58,812 nucleotides of DNA from Geobacter sp. UBA5735. Lineage in GTDB: Bacteria; Desulfobacterota; Desulfuromonadia; Geobacterales; Geobacteraceae. A program made the translations under genes and the position numbers. Where the stretch lies: assembly GCA_002419385.1 (NCBI GenBank), contig DIFZ01000055.1, positions 1 through 58,812 of the forward strand, in the 5' to 3' direction. A model generated the notes under the pieces. The model saw only the letters and a program-made list of their open reading frames with translations, made no database searches and had not been told where the DNA came from. The first letter of the stretch is position 1, and the number at the start of each line of letters is the position of its first letter. Shown one piece after another: positions 50,897 through 58,812 of the stretch.

Positions 50897-51952
50897 TTAA
50901 TAATACTTCTTGATCTGTCCCAGGATCTCCTCCGGAGTCGGCAGAGAACCGGTCCCGGAAGGCCTGCCGTAAAAATGAACCTCGGCGTCACGGGCAACCG
51001 ACAGCCGGACATCCTCGACCATCTGTCCCGTATTCAGCTCCACATCAAGGATCTTCTTGCAGCGCAGGGTTCTTTCGGCAAAGGCAGCGGACGGAAAAGG
51101 GAACAGCGTAATGGGGCGGAGCAGTCCGACCTTGAGCCCTTCCTCCCTGGCCATCATGACCGCGGTCTTGGCGATCCTGGCCGCCGAACCGAACCCGGTC
51201 ACGATCAGGTCCGCGTCGGAAGTCAGGAAATCCTCCCAGCGCGATTCCTTCGCTTTCATTTCCTGGTACTTGGCGTAGAGCTTCCAGTTGTGGGCCTCCA
51301 GTTCGCCGTCGCCGAGGTAGAGGGACTTTATGTAGCGCTGCTCCCCGCCGCTCTTGCCCCGCAGCGCCCAGTCCTTGGCCGGCAGCTCCCTGTCGGGCCT
51401 TGGATGGGGCACGAGGGGTTCCTTCATCTGCCCGACAACCGCATCACCCAGTATCATGGCGGGAATGCGGTAGATCTCCGCCAGGTCGAAAGCCAGCATG
51501 GTGAGATCGTACATCTCCTGGATCGATGCCGGGGCGAGGACGAGTATGTGGTAGCCACCGTGTCCGCCGCCTTTCACCGCCTGGAAATAGTCCCCCTGGG
51601 ACGCATCGATCCCGCCCAGGCCCGGCCCCGACCTGGAGATGTTCACGATCAGGCAGGGCAGCTCCATGCCGGCCATATAGGAGATTGCTTCCATTTTCAG
51701 CGATATTCCCGGGCTGGAGGAAGATGTCATGGCCCTGGCGCCGGTTGCGGCCGCGCCCATGACCATGTTGACAGAAGCGATTTCACTCTCTGCCTGGATG
51801 AAGACCCCGTTTACGTTCGGCATTTCCCGCGACATGTATTCCGGTATGTCATTCTGCGGGGTGATGGGATAGCCGAAATAATAGCGGCACCCGGCCTCGA
51901 TGGCCCCCCTGCAGATCGCTTCATTTCCTCTCACCAGCAAACGCTTAGCCAC
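50897..51952 (-). CDS. korA: 2-oxoacid:ferredoxin oxidoreductase, alpha subunit
   Basis: A 351-residue subunit with the pyrimidine-binding domain of TPP enzymes: RGNEAICRGAIEAGCRYYFGYPITPQNDIPE at the start (region 8-38), QAESEIASVNMVMGAAATGARAMTSSSSPG and RSGPGLGG. The C-terminal domain has the transketolase-like VTGFGSAARIAK. Length fits the KorA of anaerobes that lacks a fused gamma domain. It is followed by korB and preceded by the ferredoxin-like korD gene 164 bases upstream. Confidence 0.94.
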   Translation of the reverse strand: MAKRLLVRGNEAICRGAIEAGCRYYFGYPITPQNDIPEYMSREMPNVNGVFIQAESEIASVNMVMGAAATGARAMTSSSSPGISLKMEAISYMAGMELPCLIVNISRSGPGLGGIDASQGDYFQAVKGGGHGGYHILVLAPASIQEMYDLTMLAFDLAEIYRIPAMILGDAVVGQMKEPLVPHPRPDRELPAKDWALRGKSGGEQRYIKSLYLGDGELEAHNWKLYAKYQEMKAKESRWEDFLTSDADLIVTGFGSAARIAKTAVMMAREEGLKVGLLRPITLFPFPSAAFAERTLRCKKILDVELNTGQMVEDVRLSVARDAEVHFYGRPSGTGSLPTPEEILGQIKKYY

Positions 51953-52116
51953 TTCGTTCCCCCTCGTTGAAAGTCCCGACCCGTTCCAGCGCGGTCATGG
52001 ACCGGCATGGCCCGCGGCACATGCCGTCACACGACCGTGTTCGGTGTACCATTATTATCCCCGTTTGACAAGGCCGTCAATTCTTTCTGACAAGAAAAGC
52101 AGTACAGTGAAGCTGG

Positions 52117-52329
52117 TCATTGCTCCTTGAACACCTTGATGGCGACATCAGGACACATTTCCGCGCACAGCGCGCAGCCGGTGCACTGGACTTCGGTCCC
52201 CTCGAACACTGCCGGTCTGTAGCCGAGATTGTTTATCTGTTCACTCATGGCAATGAGTTTCTTGGGACATGCTATGGTACAAAGAGCGCAACCCTTGCAT
52301 CTCAATTCATCGATTTCTATTCGTGGCAT
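52117..52329 (-). CDS. korD: 2Fe4S-type ferredoxin subunit (two 4Fe-4S)
   Basis: A 70-residue dicluster ferredoxin with two CxxCxxCxxxCP motifs: CKGCALCTIACP near 11-22 and CTGCALCAEMCP near 49-60. It would pass electrons from the oxidoreductase to free ferredoxin. GAGGAAA lies before the ATG; an upstream frame of 21 codons lacks a ribosome site. It is the first gene of korDABC and diverges from a MucR-like regulator, which may control it. The gene symbol rests on position. Confidence 0.9.
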   Translation of the reverse strand: MPRIEIDELRCKGCALCTIACPKKLIAMSEQINNLGYRPAVFEGTEVQCTGCALCAEMCPDVAIKVFKEQ

Positions 52330-52459
52330 ACTGAATTTCCTCACTCTTGAAAGGTTAGTAGCGCCTTCAGATTTGTTTATTCGATCCTGCAATGTCAGAC
52401 ATGAACAGCAACCGGCATTTTTTCAAAAGGGTTTCAACAGTAAAAATGAATCTTTTTAC

Positions 52460-52488
52460 TTGATTTTGCGTTTTTTTGCGATTAAATA
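52460..52488 (+). promoter_or_regulatory. promoter of the MucR-like gene
   Basis: TTGATT (52460-52465) and TAAATA (52483-52488) are 17 bases apart in an AT-rich stretch. The start would be near 52495, 34 bases before the ATG. An equivalent site for korD on the other strand was not clear. Confidence 0.5.
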
Positions 52489-52528
52489 AATACCGATACG
52501 CACAATTAATCAGACAGGGAGGGATACA

Positions 52529-53014
52529 ATGCCCGCAACATTAGTGGAACTTGCCGCAAACATTGTCTCATCGCATGCTTCTGTCAATGAAATGTCGACA
52601 GAAGAGCTCCTGCAGGAAATCCAGAAAGTGTACTCCGCTCTGCAACAACTGGAAGCCGCCGGCACAGCCGTCCAAACTGCCGAAACAGAGCCGAAAGCGC
52701 CGGCCATGTCGCTTAAGAAGGCCTTCCAGGCTGACCAGGTCTACTGCATGATCTGCGGCAGGGGCGGCATGAAAACCCTTGCCCGCCATCTGGCACAGAC
52801 CCACGGCATGAAGCCGGGAGAATACCGCAAGCAGTTCGGTATCCCCTCGAGTCAGCCCCTGACCGCACGGAACTTCTCCGAGGGGAGAAGAAAAATGGCT
52901 CACGACCGGGGATTGGCTGACAACCTGGCCAAAGCCCGTGCAGTCCGTGCGGCCAAACTGGCGGAAAAAGCGGCTCCGACGAAACCGGCAAAAGCACCCA
53001 GGAAGAAAGCCTGA
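52529..53014 (+). CDS. ROS/MucR-family transcriptional regulator
   Basis: A 161-residue DNA-binding protein. The N-terminal helices (about 1-50) carry a TEELLQEIQKVYSALQQLE segment resembling the MucR oligomerisation region. The zinc finger is CMICGRGGMKTLARHLAQTHG (about 73-93), with two Cys and two His. GEYRKQFGIPSSQPLTARNFSEGRRKMA completes the conserved MucR region. A Lys/Ala-rich tail ends the protein. MucR/Ros proteins act as nucleoid-associated regulators of exopolysaccharide and virulence in alphaproteobacteria. GGGAGGG precedes the ATG. Regulation of the divergent korDABC is possible. Confidence 0.92.
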   Translation: MPATLVELAANIVSSHASVNEMSTEELLQEIQKVYSALQQLEAAGTAVQTAETEPKAPAMSLKKAFQADQVYCMICGRGGMKTLARHLAQTHGMKPGEYRKQFGIPSSQPLTARNFSEGRRKMAHDRGLADNLAKARAVRAAKLAEKAAPTKPAKAPRKKA

Positions 53015-53107
53015 ACCAGGAGGCCCGTTTCAGTCACACCGGCGAGGCCCCGGCTGGTCATGCCCGTCAGCCGCGGCCTCGCATCCTGCATGTCACGAAG
53101 AATGTCC

Positions 53108-54436
53108 TCAACCCGCCTTGCGCATGGTTTTCAGTATTTCCCACCCTTTCAGCAGGTCCAGCGCACGCATGATCTGGTAGTCGCTCCTGGTCTGTTCATC
53201 CATCTTGTCAGGTTGGGGCTTCTCGTCTTTCCTGTCTTTCTTTTTCGCTTCAGAGTCCGATTCAAAGTGGTTCTCGAGATCCTTTTCCCGGATATTGAGT
53301 GAGTCCTGTTTTTCCTTGGCCGTAATCTCAAGGCTCTCCACGACGATGTCCGGAGTGATTCCCTTTGCCTGGATGGAACGCCCCTTGGGGGTGAAATACC
53401 GGGCGGTGGTGAGCCGCAGACCGGAATCCTCGGCAAGGGGAATGATGGTCTGCACCGAGCCCTTGCCAAAGCTTTGCGTGCCGAGAATGACCGCGCGGTT
53501 GTGGTCCTGGAGGGCGCCGGCCACGATTTCCGAGGCACTGGCGCTCCCGCCGTTGATCAGCACGACCATGGGATAGCCAAGTTCTTTCTTCCCTTTTCGT
53601 GCCGTAAATCTCATCCTGGAATCGGGATCGCGGCCTTCGGTATAGACGATCAGGCCATCGGCGACAAAATGGTCTGCAACCTTGACAGCCTGGTCCAGAA
53701 GTCCGCCCGGATCATTGCGCAGGTCGAGGATGAGGCCTTTCAGGGATCCGCCGTTCTCCTTTTTCAGCGTTTTAAGGGCCTTTATCAGGTCGTCATCGGT
53801 TTTTTCCTGGAACTGGGCGATCCTCACGTAGCCGTACCCGGCATCGAGGCTCTTGGACTTGACGCTCTTCACCTGGATGATGTCGCGCACCAGGATGAAG
53901 TCTTTGGGCTTCTCGAACCCTTCCCGCATGATGGTTATGGTGACTTTGGTTCCCTTCTGCCCTCTCATCCGCTTGACCGCATCGACGATGCTCATGTCCT
54001 TGGTGAGGTGATCGTCGATTTTGAGTATCTGGTCGCCCGACTTTATGCCGGCCCTGAAGGCAGGGGTGTCTTCAATGGGGGAGATGACGGTCAGATAGCC
54101 GTCCTTCAGGGTTATCTCGATTCCCAGGCCGCCGAAGGAGCCCTTGGTCTCGATCTTCATCTCCTTGTACATGTCCGGCGGCAGAAACGAGCTATGGGGA
54201 TCAAGCGAGGACAGCATCCCGTTTATGGCCCCGTACACGAGCTTCTTCGTGTCCACCTCCTCCACATAGTTCTTCTGCACTATCTTGAGAACATCGGTGA
54301 AAAGCTCGATGGAATCGTAATCATTACCTCCCCCGGCAACACACTGGTGCTGCACTCCAAAACCGATCACAACGATAAGCGCAGCGGCTGCAGCTATGAT
54401 CAGCGCCAGTTTTTTCCCTTTCCCTTGTTTCAACAT
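53108..54436 (-). CDS. C-terminal processing protease (S41), CtpA-like
   Basis: A 442-residue periplasmic serine protease anchored by one N-terminal segment (about 9-28). A PDZ domain (about 98-175) contains SGDQIL. The S41 catalytic domain has NGGSASASEI with catalytic Ser300, and QSFGKGSVQ with Lys325 and Gln329, a spacing of 25 that matches CtpB. The C-terminal tail (about 395-442) is highly charged. The start at 54436 follows GGGAGG by 4 bases. It lies about 108 bases after the EnvC-like gene on the same strand and may degrade cell-wall hydrolases or adaptors. Confidence 0.93.
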   Translation of the reverse strand: MLKQGKGKKLALIIAAAAALIVVIGFGVQHQCVAGGGNDYDSIELFTDVLKIVQKNYVEEVDTKKLVYGAINGMLSSLDPHSSFLPPDMYKEMKIETKGSFGGLGIEITLKDGYLTVISPIEDTPAFRAGIKSGDQILKIDDHLTKDMSIVDAVKRMRGQKGTKVTITIMREGFEKPKDFILVRDIIQVKSVKSKSLDAGYGYVRIAQFQEKTDDDLIKALKTLKKENGGSLKGLILDLRNDPGGLLDQAVKVADHFVADGLIVYTEGRDPDSRMRFTARKGKKELGYPMVVLINGGSASASEIVAGALQDHNRAVILGTQSFGKGSVQTIIPLAEDSGLRLTTARYFTPKGRSIQAKGITPDIVVESLEITAKEKQDSLNIREKDLENHFESDSEAKKKDRKDEKPQPDKMDEQTRSDYQIMRALDLLKGWEILKTMRKAG

Positions 54437-54544
54437 CTTGCCTCCCAAAAAACTGCCATGTATTTTTCCTTTTCCGAATTTCCAGACACATCTATGCGAA
54501 TTTCTTAACATTCAAAATCCTGATCGCTTCCAGTCCCCCGGGAA

Positions 54545-55807
54545 CTAGCGGACCCAGGGGGAAGGATCTATCGCCCTCCCCTGGTGCCTGATCTCAAAAT
54601 AGAGCATGGGTCCCTTGGTCGAATCCACGTCACCCACGCTGGCCACCACTTCATTCTTCGACACACTGGCGCCCGCCCTCTTCGCGACCCTTGAATTGTG
54701 GGCATAGACGCTCAGGAATCCGCCGCCATGGTCAACGATGACCATGTTGCCGTACCCTTTGAAATAATCCGCGAAAACGACCGTACCGTCATATACGGAG
54801 CGCACATCGGCGCCGTTCGGAGCTGAAATCGCTATGCCGTTGCTGAAGGTGAAGGAATTGAACTCAGGATGCTTGTGCCTGCCGTACGTGGTTATGATCC
54901 GCCCCCGGGCCGGCAATGAAAGGCGGCCCTTTTGGGAAGCGAACCCGCTGGAAGCGCTCATCGGTTGGAAGTCTTCGACCTCCACACCCGTACCCGGTGT
55001 CTGTTTCCCGGCCTTTTTTCCGGCTTTTCCGGCAGCCTTGCCCCGTGCTTTTTGCACGGCCTTAGCCTGGTTCCGTTTCCTGGCAGTATATCTCTTTCTG
55101 CTTTCAGCTTCAAGCCTTTGCACGATCGCATGCAGCCTGCGGGAATTGGCCTCCAGTTCGGCTAACGACGACTGATAGGCCTTTTTTTCCTCCCTGACCT
55201 TTGTCAGGTAAACGGCTTTATTGATCTTTTCCTGTTCTATCTGGCGCTTGGTCTGTTCGATGGTACCCTTGAGGTTTTCCTTGCGCCGCGCATCACCCTC
55301 CATTGAACGCTTCAGCGTGCGCAGCACTTCGACCTGTTCGCTGTAAGCGGCAACCAGCTTCCGGTCATTTTCCACGACAGCCTTCATGTAGCGGAGGTTT
55401 TCCTGCATCTGGGGGATGGACTGGGAAGAGAACAGAAACCGGACCGTGCCGGTGTCACCGGCCTTGTAGGCGGCCACGAGACGCTTCTGGATCAAGGCTT
55501 TGCGGACATCCGCCTCTTTCTGGGCAGCCTCTATGGACTTTTGCGTCTTGCCGATACTGCCTTCGACGGACTTGAGATCCCGGCTGAGGACCGAAAGGGA
55601 TGCCTCCTTTTCCCTGAGGCTCGTGTTGATGCGCGTCAGCTCGTTCGACACGCGGTTCTCGACCTGCGTTGTCTTCCTGATCAGCGCCTTCTTCCTGGAT
55701 ATTTCTGTCCTTATGCCCCGCAGCTCCTTCTTGGCATCAGCGCAGAAGGCAGACGAAGCGGACATGCATGACACTATCATGAGCAGTGCAAAAAGCTTTA
55801 CCGGCAT
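54545..55807 (-). CDS. EnvC-like murein hydrolase activator
   Basis: A 420-residue periplasmic protein. A signal peptide (about 1-23, cleavage after AFCA) is followed by a long coiled coil (about 25-245), a Lys/Ala-rich basic linker (about 250-285) and a LytM domain (about 305-420). The LytM metal site is degenerate: the first His/Asp motif is SNGIAI, and HxH is AHNS. As in EnvC it should activate amidases rather than cut peptidoglycan itself. The long upstream frame is not real. Start at 55807, two bases after the ftsX stop, agrees with a signal peptide there. Confidence 0.9.
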   Translation of the reverse strand: MPVKLFALLMIVSCMSASSAFCADAKKELRGIRTEISRKKALIRKTTQVENRVSNELTRINTSLREKEASLSVLSRDLKSVEGSIGKTQKSIEAAQKEADVRKALIQKRLVAAYKAGDTGTVRFLFSSQSIPQMQENLRYMKAVVENDRKLVAAYSEQVEVLRTLKRSMEGDARRKENLKGTIEQTKRQIEQEKINKAVYLTKVREEKKAYQSSLAELEANSRRLHAIVQRLEAESRKRYTARKRNQAKAVQKARGKAAGKAGKKAGKQTPGTGVEVEDFQPMSASSGFASQKGRLSLPARGRIITTYGRHKHPEFNSFTFSNGIAISAPNGADVRSVYDGTVVFADYFKGYGNMVIVDHGGGFLSVYAHNSRVAKRAGASVSKNEVVASVGDVDSTKGPMLYFEIRHQGRAIDPSPWVR

Positions 55808-55809
55808 GG

Positions 55810-56754
55810 CTATAGGGTTATGAACCTTTTCAAGGATGTGAGGCTGCCCAGGAAGCCGAGCAGCGCCCCTCCACCGAGCAGCAGCGCGCACTGTGAAGGG
55901 GGCAGAAAAACGAGTCCGGCCGCCGCCTGGCTGAAACTGAGCAGGAAGTCGGCATTGTGCAGGAAGAGAGCGTACGCTGCCAGCAAGAACAGCAGCGCCA
56001 GGGCAGCTCCCACGACACCCTGGAGAATCCCCTCGATGAGGAAGGGAACCTTGATGAAAAGGCGCGTAGCGCCCACCAGTCCCATGAGCTCCAGTTCGTC
56101 CTTGCGGGAATAGATTGTCAGCTTGATGGTATTGGCCACGATGAAGACGACCGCAAGCACAAGAAAGCCTCCCAGCAGGAGCCCGGCAAAACGGACAACC
56201 GCCATGAAGTCGGAAAACCGCTCGACCCACTCCTCCCCGTACTGGACCTCGCCGATGCCCGGCACTGCCTTCAGTCGAGCCACAAAGCCGCCAATCGCCT
56301 GGCTCTCCCGCATGTGGCGCTTCAGGCGTATCTCCAGGGATGAGGGGAGCGTTTCGGGTGAGACGTCCTGCAGCAGTTTCTCCTGTCCTTTCAACCGCTC
56401 GGCAAACCTTCGCATTGCTTCGTCCCGGGAGATGTAGTCGATGCCCGAAACGCCGCCGACAGCACGTATCTTTGCCGAAAAAGACGCCACCTCCCCTGAG
56501 GTGAGCTCGCGGTCGAAATAGACCGTAACCTGCACGCGCTCGCTCCAGGTCTCGGTGACCCGCTCCAGATTGACGTAGATGAGCAGAAACAGGGAGAGTA
56601 TGAGGAAAGCCAGCGAAATGGTCCCGACGGTGATCAGGTTCACCAGCACGTTCTGCCTGATGTTCAGCAGCGCACGCTCGGTGAAATAGTGGAGCCTTCC
56701 CACAAAACCTTCCCGCGCAAGCCTGGGCCGTTTCTTTTTCTTGTCACGCGACAT
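55810..56754 (-). CDS. ftsX: cell-division ABC protein FtsX
   Basis: A 314-residue membrane protein with four segments (about 36-58, 178-205, 230-252 and 285-303) and a large periplasmic loop (about 60-175) that would bind the EnvC-like partner. FtsX signatures include LLNIRQNVLVNLITVGTIS and NTIKLTIYSRKDELELMGLVGATRLFI. The ATG at 56754 lies 7 bases after GGAGA and overlaps the ftsE end by 11 bases. Together with FtsE it links ATP hydrolysis to septal wall hydrolysis. Confidence 0.96.
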   Translation of the reverse strand: MSRDKKKKRPRLAREGFVGRLHYFTERALLNIRQNVLVNLITVGTISLAFLILSLFLLIYVNLERVTETWSERVQVTVYFDRELTSGEVASFSAKIRAVGGVSGIDYISRDEAMRRFAERLKGQEKLLQDVSPETLPSSLEIRLKRHMRESQAIGGFVARLKAVPGIGEVQYGEEWVERFSDFMAVVRFAGLLLGGFLVLAVVFIVANTIKLTIYSRKDELELMGLVGATRLFIKVPFLIEGILQGVVGAALALLFLLAAYALFLHNADFLLSFSQAAAGLVFLPPSQCALLLGGGALLGFLGSLTSLKRFITL

Positions 56755-57412
56755 TCGCATTCTCCACGACAGCACCCTTTTCCAGGACGATCATACGTTT
56801 GCACCAGTCACCCATCAACCGCCGGTCATGGGTTGCGACCACTACCGTGCTGCCCCGGATGCTGGCTTCCTTGAGAATCTCCAGCACTTTTTCCTTCGAA
56901 GCCTCGTCAAGGTTGCCGGTAGGTTCGTCAGCCAGGATGATCCGTGGATCGTTCACCAGCGCCCTGGCCATGGCGACCCGTTGCTGTTCGCCCCCCGACA
57001 GCCTGAGCGGTGTGGACTTGATCTTGTGCTCCAGACCCACCTGTTTGAGGATGTGGTAGACCTTACGGTTGATGTCGTGCTTGCCCCAGCCCAGCACTTC
57101 GAGTGTCAGGGCCACGTTATCCAGGACCGTCCTGGCAGGGAGGAGCTTGAAGTCCTGGAAAACGACGCCGATCTTGCGGCGGAGGCGGGGTATCTGGGAA
57201 ACCGGAAGCCCGGTTATGTTGAGGCCGTCCACCACGACCTGCCCGCCCGTCGGCCGCAACGCGGCGTAGATGAGCTTGAGGAGCGTTGACTTGCCGGCTC
57301 CGGACACGCCCGTGACCAGGGCGAATTCACCTTTGGCGATGCTGAGGGTGACATTGTTCAGCGCAGGCGTGTCGTGCTGGTACGCCAGAGAGACATTGTG
57401 CAGTTCGATCAT
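56744..57412 (-). CDS. ftsE: cell-division ATPase FtsE
   Basis: A 222-residue ABC ATPase. GVSGAGKSTLL (Walker A), LSGGEQQR (signature) and IILADEPTGNLD (Walker B) are all intact, and the C-terminal helix is short. MIELHNVSLAYQ matches the FtsE start. GGAGC lies 7 bases before the ATG. It overlaps ftsX. The preceding pseudopilin gene ends 19 bases upstream, so the two groups may share a transcript. Confidence 0.96.
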   Translation of the reverse strand: MIELHNVSLAYQHDTPALNNVTLSIAKGEFALVTGVSGAGKSTLLKLIYAALRPTGGQVVVDGLNITGLPVSQIPRLRRKIGVVFQDFKLLPARTVLDNVALTLEVLGWGKHDINRKVYHILKQVGLEHKIKSTPLRLSGGEQQRVAMARALVNDPRIILADEPTGNLDEASKEKVLEILKEASIRGSTVVVATHDRRLMGDWCKRMIVLEKGAVVENANVA

Positions 57413-57431
57413 TGAAGATGCTCCGTCAGTA

Positions 57432-57854
57432 TTACCATTCATTGTAGGGGACCCCATTCGTGCCGACCAGGTCGGAACCGCTGTGAACGTCGTAAACCGC
57501 CCCCTTGACTTCGCTGCCGTCCTCGGGAGTCGGCGGAGGCACGATTACCCAGCTGTCGCTCTTCCGGGTAAACGGGTCTACCGGTATGTCCCTGAGGTAT
57601 TTCTTGTCGACCAGGTCCTGGAGCGTGTCCGGGTAGCGGCCCTGGTCGGCGCTGTACTGGTCTATGGTGGAGCGGAAGTTGTAGAGGTTCTCACTCAGCA
57701 CCGCCTCTCGGGCCTTCAAAACTCCGGTCTGGTAGCGGGGGACGGCAATGGACGCAAGGATACCGATAATCGAGAGCACTATCATCAGCTCTATCAGGGT
57801 GAAGCCTGCCCGGTCAAACACAAACGTCACTGCAGACGATCCTGTACGCTTCAC
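57432..57854 (-). CDS. GspG-like type II secretion pseudopilin
   Basis: A 140-residue pseudopilin. The prepilin peptidase site is RAG/FTLIELMIV, followed by a 20-residue hydrophobic helix and the GspG-type region (QYSADQGRYPDTLQDLVDKKYLRDIPVDPF). A GspG-like calcium loop is plausible. I used a GTG at 57854 that begins 1 base after the upstream stop and has AAGGACTGG before it; an ATG at 57881 overlaps the previous gene. It lies with a second pseudopilin and a cohesin protein. Confidence 0.88.
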   Translation of the reverse strand: MKRTGSSAVTFVFDRAGFTLIELMIVLSIIGILASIAVPRYQTGVLKAREAVLSENLYNFRSTIDQYSADQGRYPDTLQDLVDKKYLRDIPVDPFTRKSDSWVIVPPPTPEDGSEVKGAVYDVHSGSDLVGTNGVPYNEW

Positions 57855-57855
57855 G

Positions 57856-58338
57856 CTACCAGTCCTTGTAAGAGGTGCCATCTATGGCCGCTTCCTTGCT
57901 CAGTGAATACACGTCGAAGACGTCTTCCCCACCCCAGATGTCGCTCTCCGGATCGTCTGCATAGGACCGGAGCCCCCAGAGCGGCTCCTCGTCCTTCTCG
58001 GGAGGGTTGAAGGGATCGACCGGCACCCTGCGGAGAAACTTCTTCTTCGTGCTGTAGAGGCCGCCGAAATCATATCCTTCCACGAGCTGCTTCAGGTTTT
58101 CCGGATACCCGGACTTGTCCAGGGTGGAAGGAAGTTTGCCTTCGGTCACGGCCTTGTCGTAGCTTTTCTTGAAATCGTCGATGGCGGTCCTCATGCTGCG
58201 GAGGTTGCGCCGCAGCTCCGCCTCCTTCATGCGTTTGGCGGTGTTCTGGGCAAGCGGCATCGCCAGGGAGGCAAGAATCGAGAGTATGGCGATCGTCACG
58301 ATCAGTTCGATCAGGCTCAAACCGCTTCTGTTCTTCAT
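57856..58338 (-). CDS. type II secretion pseudopilin
   Basis: A 160-residue pseudopilin with a very short leader, RSG/LSLIELIVTIA, and a hydrophobic helix (10-28). The rest has the GspG-like GYPENLKQLVEGYDFGG and RRVPVDPFNPPEKDEEPLWGLRSYADDPESD region, with acidic residues that could bind calcium. GCGAGG precedes the ATG. It is partly similar to the next pseudopilin, which suggests duplication. Confidence 0.88.
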   Translation of the reverse strand: MKNRSGLSLIELIVTIAILSILASLAMPLAQNTAKRMKEAELRRNLRSMRTAIDDFKKSYDKAVTEGKLPSTLDKSGYPENLKQLVEGYDFGGLYSTKKKFLRRVPVDPFNPPEKDEEPLWGLRSYADDPESDIWGGEDVFDVYSLSKEAAIDGTSYKDW

Positions 58339-58363
58339 GCCCGGCCTCGCGTAACCGTCACTG

Positions 58364-58812
58364 CTAGCGGATCTCCACTGCGCTGCTGTATGGTGTCACC
58401 TCGACGGACGAACCCGTCGGGGTGGCAAAGTTCGCGGCCTGCAGGCCCAGGCCCGCATACCCGGGCTTGCGGGCCTTGAACAGGATGGTGGCGAGGGTAC
58501 CGGCGCCTCCGGCGCCGGAGCTGCCGGCGGCGCGCCCCATGATCACCTCAAGGGTTCCCGACTGCCTGTCGAGCGACGTCCTGAAGTCGGTCTTCATGCC
58601 GCCCTGCTTGAGAAAGGTGCCTTCCAGCGCACCGATGTACTCGAGCACGGCAGGGTCGAACGCGAGCTTGAACGGCGCCTTCGCCACGTTGGCAGCGCCG
58701 GAGATCCTTATTTCGGCGTTGAACTGCTGACCCACGGCGACCGTAGCGGGCGCGCCAATGGAAAGGTTGACGCTTCCCCCGCCTTCGCCCGGCTGGACGG
58801 GGGCTGCCGGGG
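58364..58812 (-). CDS. cohesin-domain protein, C-terminal part (cut by window edge)
   Basis: The frame is open from the right edge; 149 residues are visible. From about residue 10 they match a cohesin-like beta-sandwich (VNLSIGAPATVAVGQQFNAEIRI, ANVAKAPFKLAFDPAVLEYIGALEGTFL, GTLATILFKARKPG). A Gly/Pro/Glu-rich linker precedes it. In Geobacter-like genomes such a domain often ends a secretin (GspD/PilQ-like) or a type II secretion protein; the upstream portion is outside the window. It ends 25 bases before the first pseudopilin gene. Confidence 0.78.
   Translation of the reverse strand, partial: PAAPVQPGEGGGSVNLSIGAPATVAVGQQFNAEIRISGAANVAKAPFKLAFDPAVLEYIGALEGTFLKQGGMKTDFRTSLDRQSGTLEVIMGRAAGSSGAGGAGTLATILFKARKPGYAGLGLQAANFATPTGSSVEVTPYSSAVEIR

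Noticed and set aside
55808..56230. 141-codon N-terminal extension of the EnvC-like protein
   Set aside because: It lies inside ftsX in another frame, whereas a signal peptide starts exactly at 55807.
1..58812. c-di-GMP (GEMM) riboswitches, common in Geobacter
   Set aside because: I looked for the conserved CAGGGCAAACC-like and GGGACGCAAAGCC-like segments and saw no match in front of any gene.

Overview
The window looks like chromosomal DNA from a Geobacter-like member of the Desulfuromonadales (Desulfobacterota). I infer this from the GC-rich, tightly packed gene order and the gene mix. That mix includes a four-subunit 2-oxoacid:ferredoxin oxidoreductase, a tungsten-type aldehyde:ferredoxin oxidoreductase, a ROS/MucR regulator, NtrY/NtrX, several c-di-GMP proteins, an MglA-family GTPase, and a cohesin-domain protein beside type II secretion pseudopilins. 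No rRNA, phage or CRISPR array was seen.

Layout, left to right. 1-7 kb holds a DUF1810 protein, a lipoprotein with an unknown partner, a 169-bp intergenic element with perfect 11-bp terminal inverted repeats beside a G-rich hairpin, a membrane diguanylate cyclase, a CysM-like cysteine synthase, an alpha/beta hydrolase and a small membrane protein. 6.3-11.9 kb is a minus-strand regulatory block: lpxC with its own terminator, then ntrY, ntrX and a pseudo-receiver/PilZ protein. 12-15.6 kb is a four-gene operon of an SPFH/zinc-ribbon protein and three related zinc-ribbon proteins, resembling membrane-stress modules of the Bacillus YdjGHI type. 15.6-20.5 kb carries a DUF2905 protein, queH, a small exported protein, nadE, a secreted PASTA protein behind a strong promoter, an unknown protein and a DUF721/DciA-like protein.

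20.5-32.7 kb is a surface-polysaccharide operon on the minus strand: a winged-helix regulator, wecB, four GT4-like and one GT2 glycosyltransferase, a flippase, a YfhO-family membrane protein and, translationally coupled at the end, a TrmN6-type methyltransferase. Between the regulator and the aldehyde oxidoreductase gene, an ABC-2 exporter pair of visibly lower GC is flanked by two copies of an about 83-bp direct repeat that carries a terminator. This looks like an inserted cassette. 34.6-38.8 kb contains aor divergent from a MocR regulator, then nth. 38.9-40.9 kb has a PHP phosphoesterase, a small coiled-coil protein and an MgtC-family protein.

40.9-49.0 kb is a minus-strand run in transcription order nadC, birA, coaX, an EF-G-like GTPase that lacks the catalytic His, a SPOR protein, a helical-repeat protein and an MglA-like GTPase. 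Two tRNA genes (Gln-CUG and Glu-UUC) follow, behind a clear sigma-70 promoter. 49.4-52.3 kb is korDABC, divergent from a MucR-type regulator. 53.1-58.8 kb holds, in transcription order, a partial cohesin protein, two pseudopilins, ftsE, ftsX, an EnvC-like activator and a CtpA protease. These last genes combine secretion/pilus assembly with cell-wall remodelling at division.

Start sites were chosen mainly from Shine-Dalgarno spacing and family alignment. GC statements are visual estimates, and homology statements rest on motif recognition without any search.
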